A DNA stretch of 64,000 bases from Lophius americanus. Taxonomy: Eukaryota; Chordata; Actinopteri; Lophiiformes; Lophiidae. The stretch's first letter is position 1, and every line of letters begins with the position of its first letter. The position numbers and the translations under genes are program-made. The notes below the pieces were generated by a model, which worked only from the letters and a program-made list of their open reading frames with translations, was not told the origin of the DNA and searched no databases. The DNA lies in the NCBI GenBank assembly GCA_037951165.1, contig JBBDHG010000051.1:3887001-3951000 (forward strand). The letters are read 5' to 3'. This document shows, one piece after another, positions 63,951-64,000 of this stretch.

Positions 63951-64000
63951 ACTGGACAGCTACTAACGGCAGATACACACAGTTAATTTAAGATCTTATA

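Noticed and set aside
1..64000. CRISPR arrays, operons, prophage, rRNA or tRNA genes.
   Set aside because: None seen. The regular arrays present are microsatellites, minisatellites and LINE tails of a vertebrate genome.

Overview
This window is vertebrate nuclear DNA and almost certainly teleost. Genes are split into GT-AG exons with kilobase introns. The intergenic and intronic DNA is full of decayed teleost-type LINE fragments (L2/CR1-like, Tx1/L1-like, Penelope-like), Tc1/mariner pieces and ATT-type LINE tails. One gene is a GnRH receptor with the long C-terminal tail that mammalian type I receptors lack. There are no operons, ribosome binding sites, CRISPR arrays, rRNA or recognisable tRNA genes.

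Two genuine protein-coding genes are visible, arranged tail to tail. On the + strand, positions 12-427 are the last coding exon of a gonadotropin-releasing-hormone receptor (TM6, TM7 and cytoplasmic tail), followed by a 3' UTR with AATAAA signals near 1.14-1.18 kb. On the - strand a complete gene reads from 46,542 down to 14,346. Its 14 coding exons join in consistent phase into 704 codons: signal peptide, four Ig domains, two FN3 domains, one TM helix and a short cytoplasmic tail. The 4 Ig + 2 FN3 layout and the TM-segment sequence identify it as igdcc3 (Punc), a neogenin/DCC-like cell-surface protein of the developing nervous system.

Layout: 0-1.2 kb, gnrhr 3' end. 1.2-9.3 kb, a repeat field with a three-layer nest of LINEs (Tx1/L1 interrupted by L2, itself interrupted by a second L2-like element). 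9.3-14.3 kb, mostly repeat-poor DNA, probably including the igdcc3 3' UTR. 14.3-46.5 kb, igdcc3; its introns carry a Tc1-like element, a perfect 34-bp inverted repeat, a 139-bp tandem duplication, a 19-bp minisatellite, related MITE-like pieces and possible regulatory sequence. 46.5-50 kb, igdcc3 upstream region and an unnamed ~340-bp dispersed repeat. 50-64 kb, gene-free with several LINE fragments, including a degraded but nearly end-to-end Tx1/L1-like copy at 58.8-62 kb.

The two genes have no obvious joint function; one is a reproductive-axis GPCR and the other an Ig-superfamily guidance/adhesion-type receptor. I saw no convincing new biological system. The most unusual items are the perfect hairpin at 19.78 kb, the unnamed ~340-bp repeat family (18.3, 47.6 and 49.4 kb), three degenerate copies of a hammerhead/Penelope-like repeat (one inside the gnrhr 3' UTR), and two phase-compatible alternative last exons for igdcc3. 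All family assignments come from reading the sequence and from memory; no database search was run.
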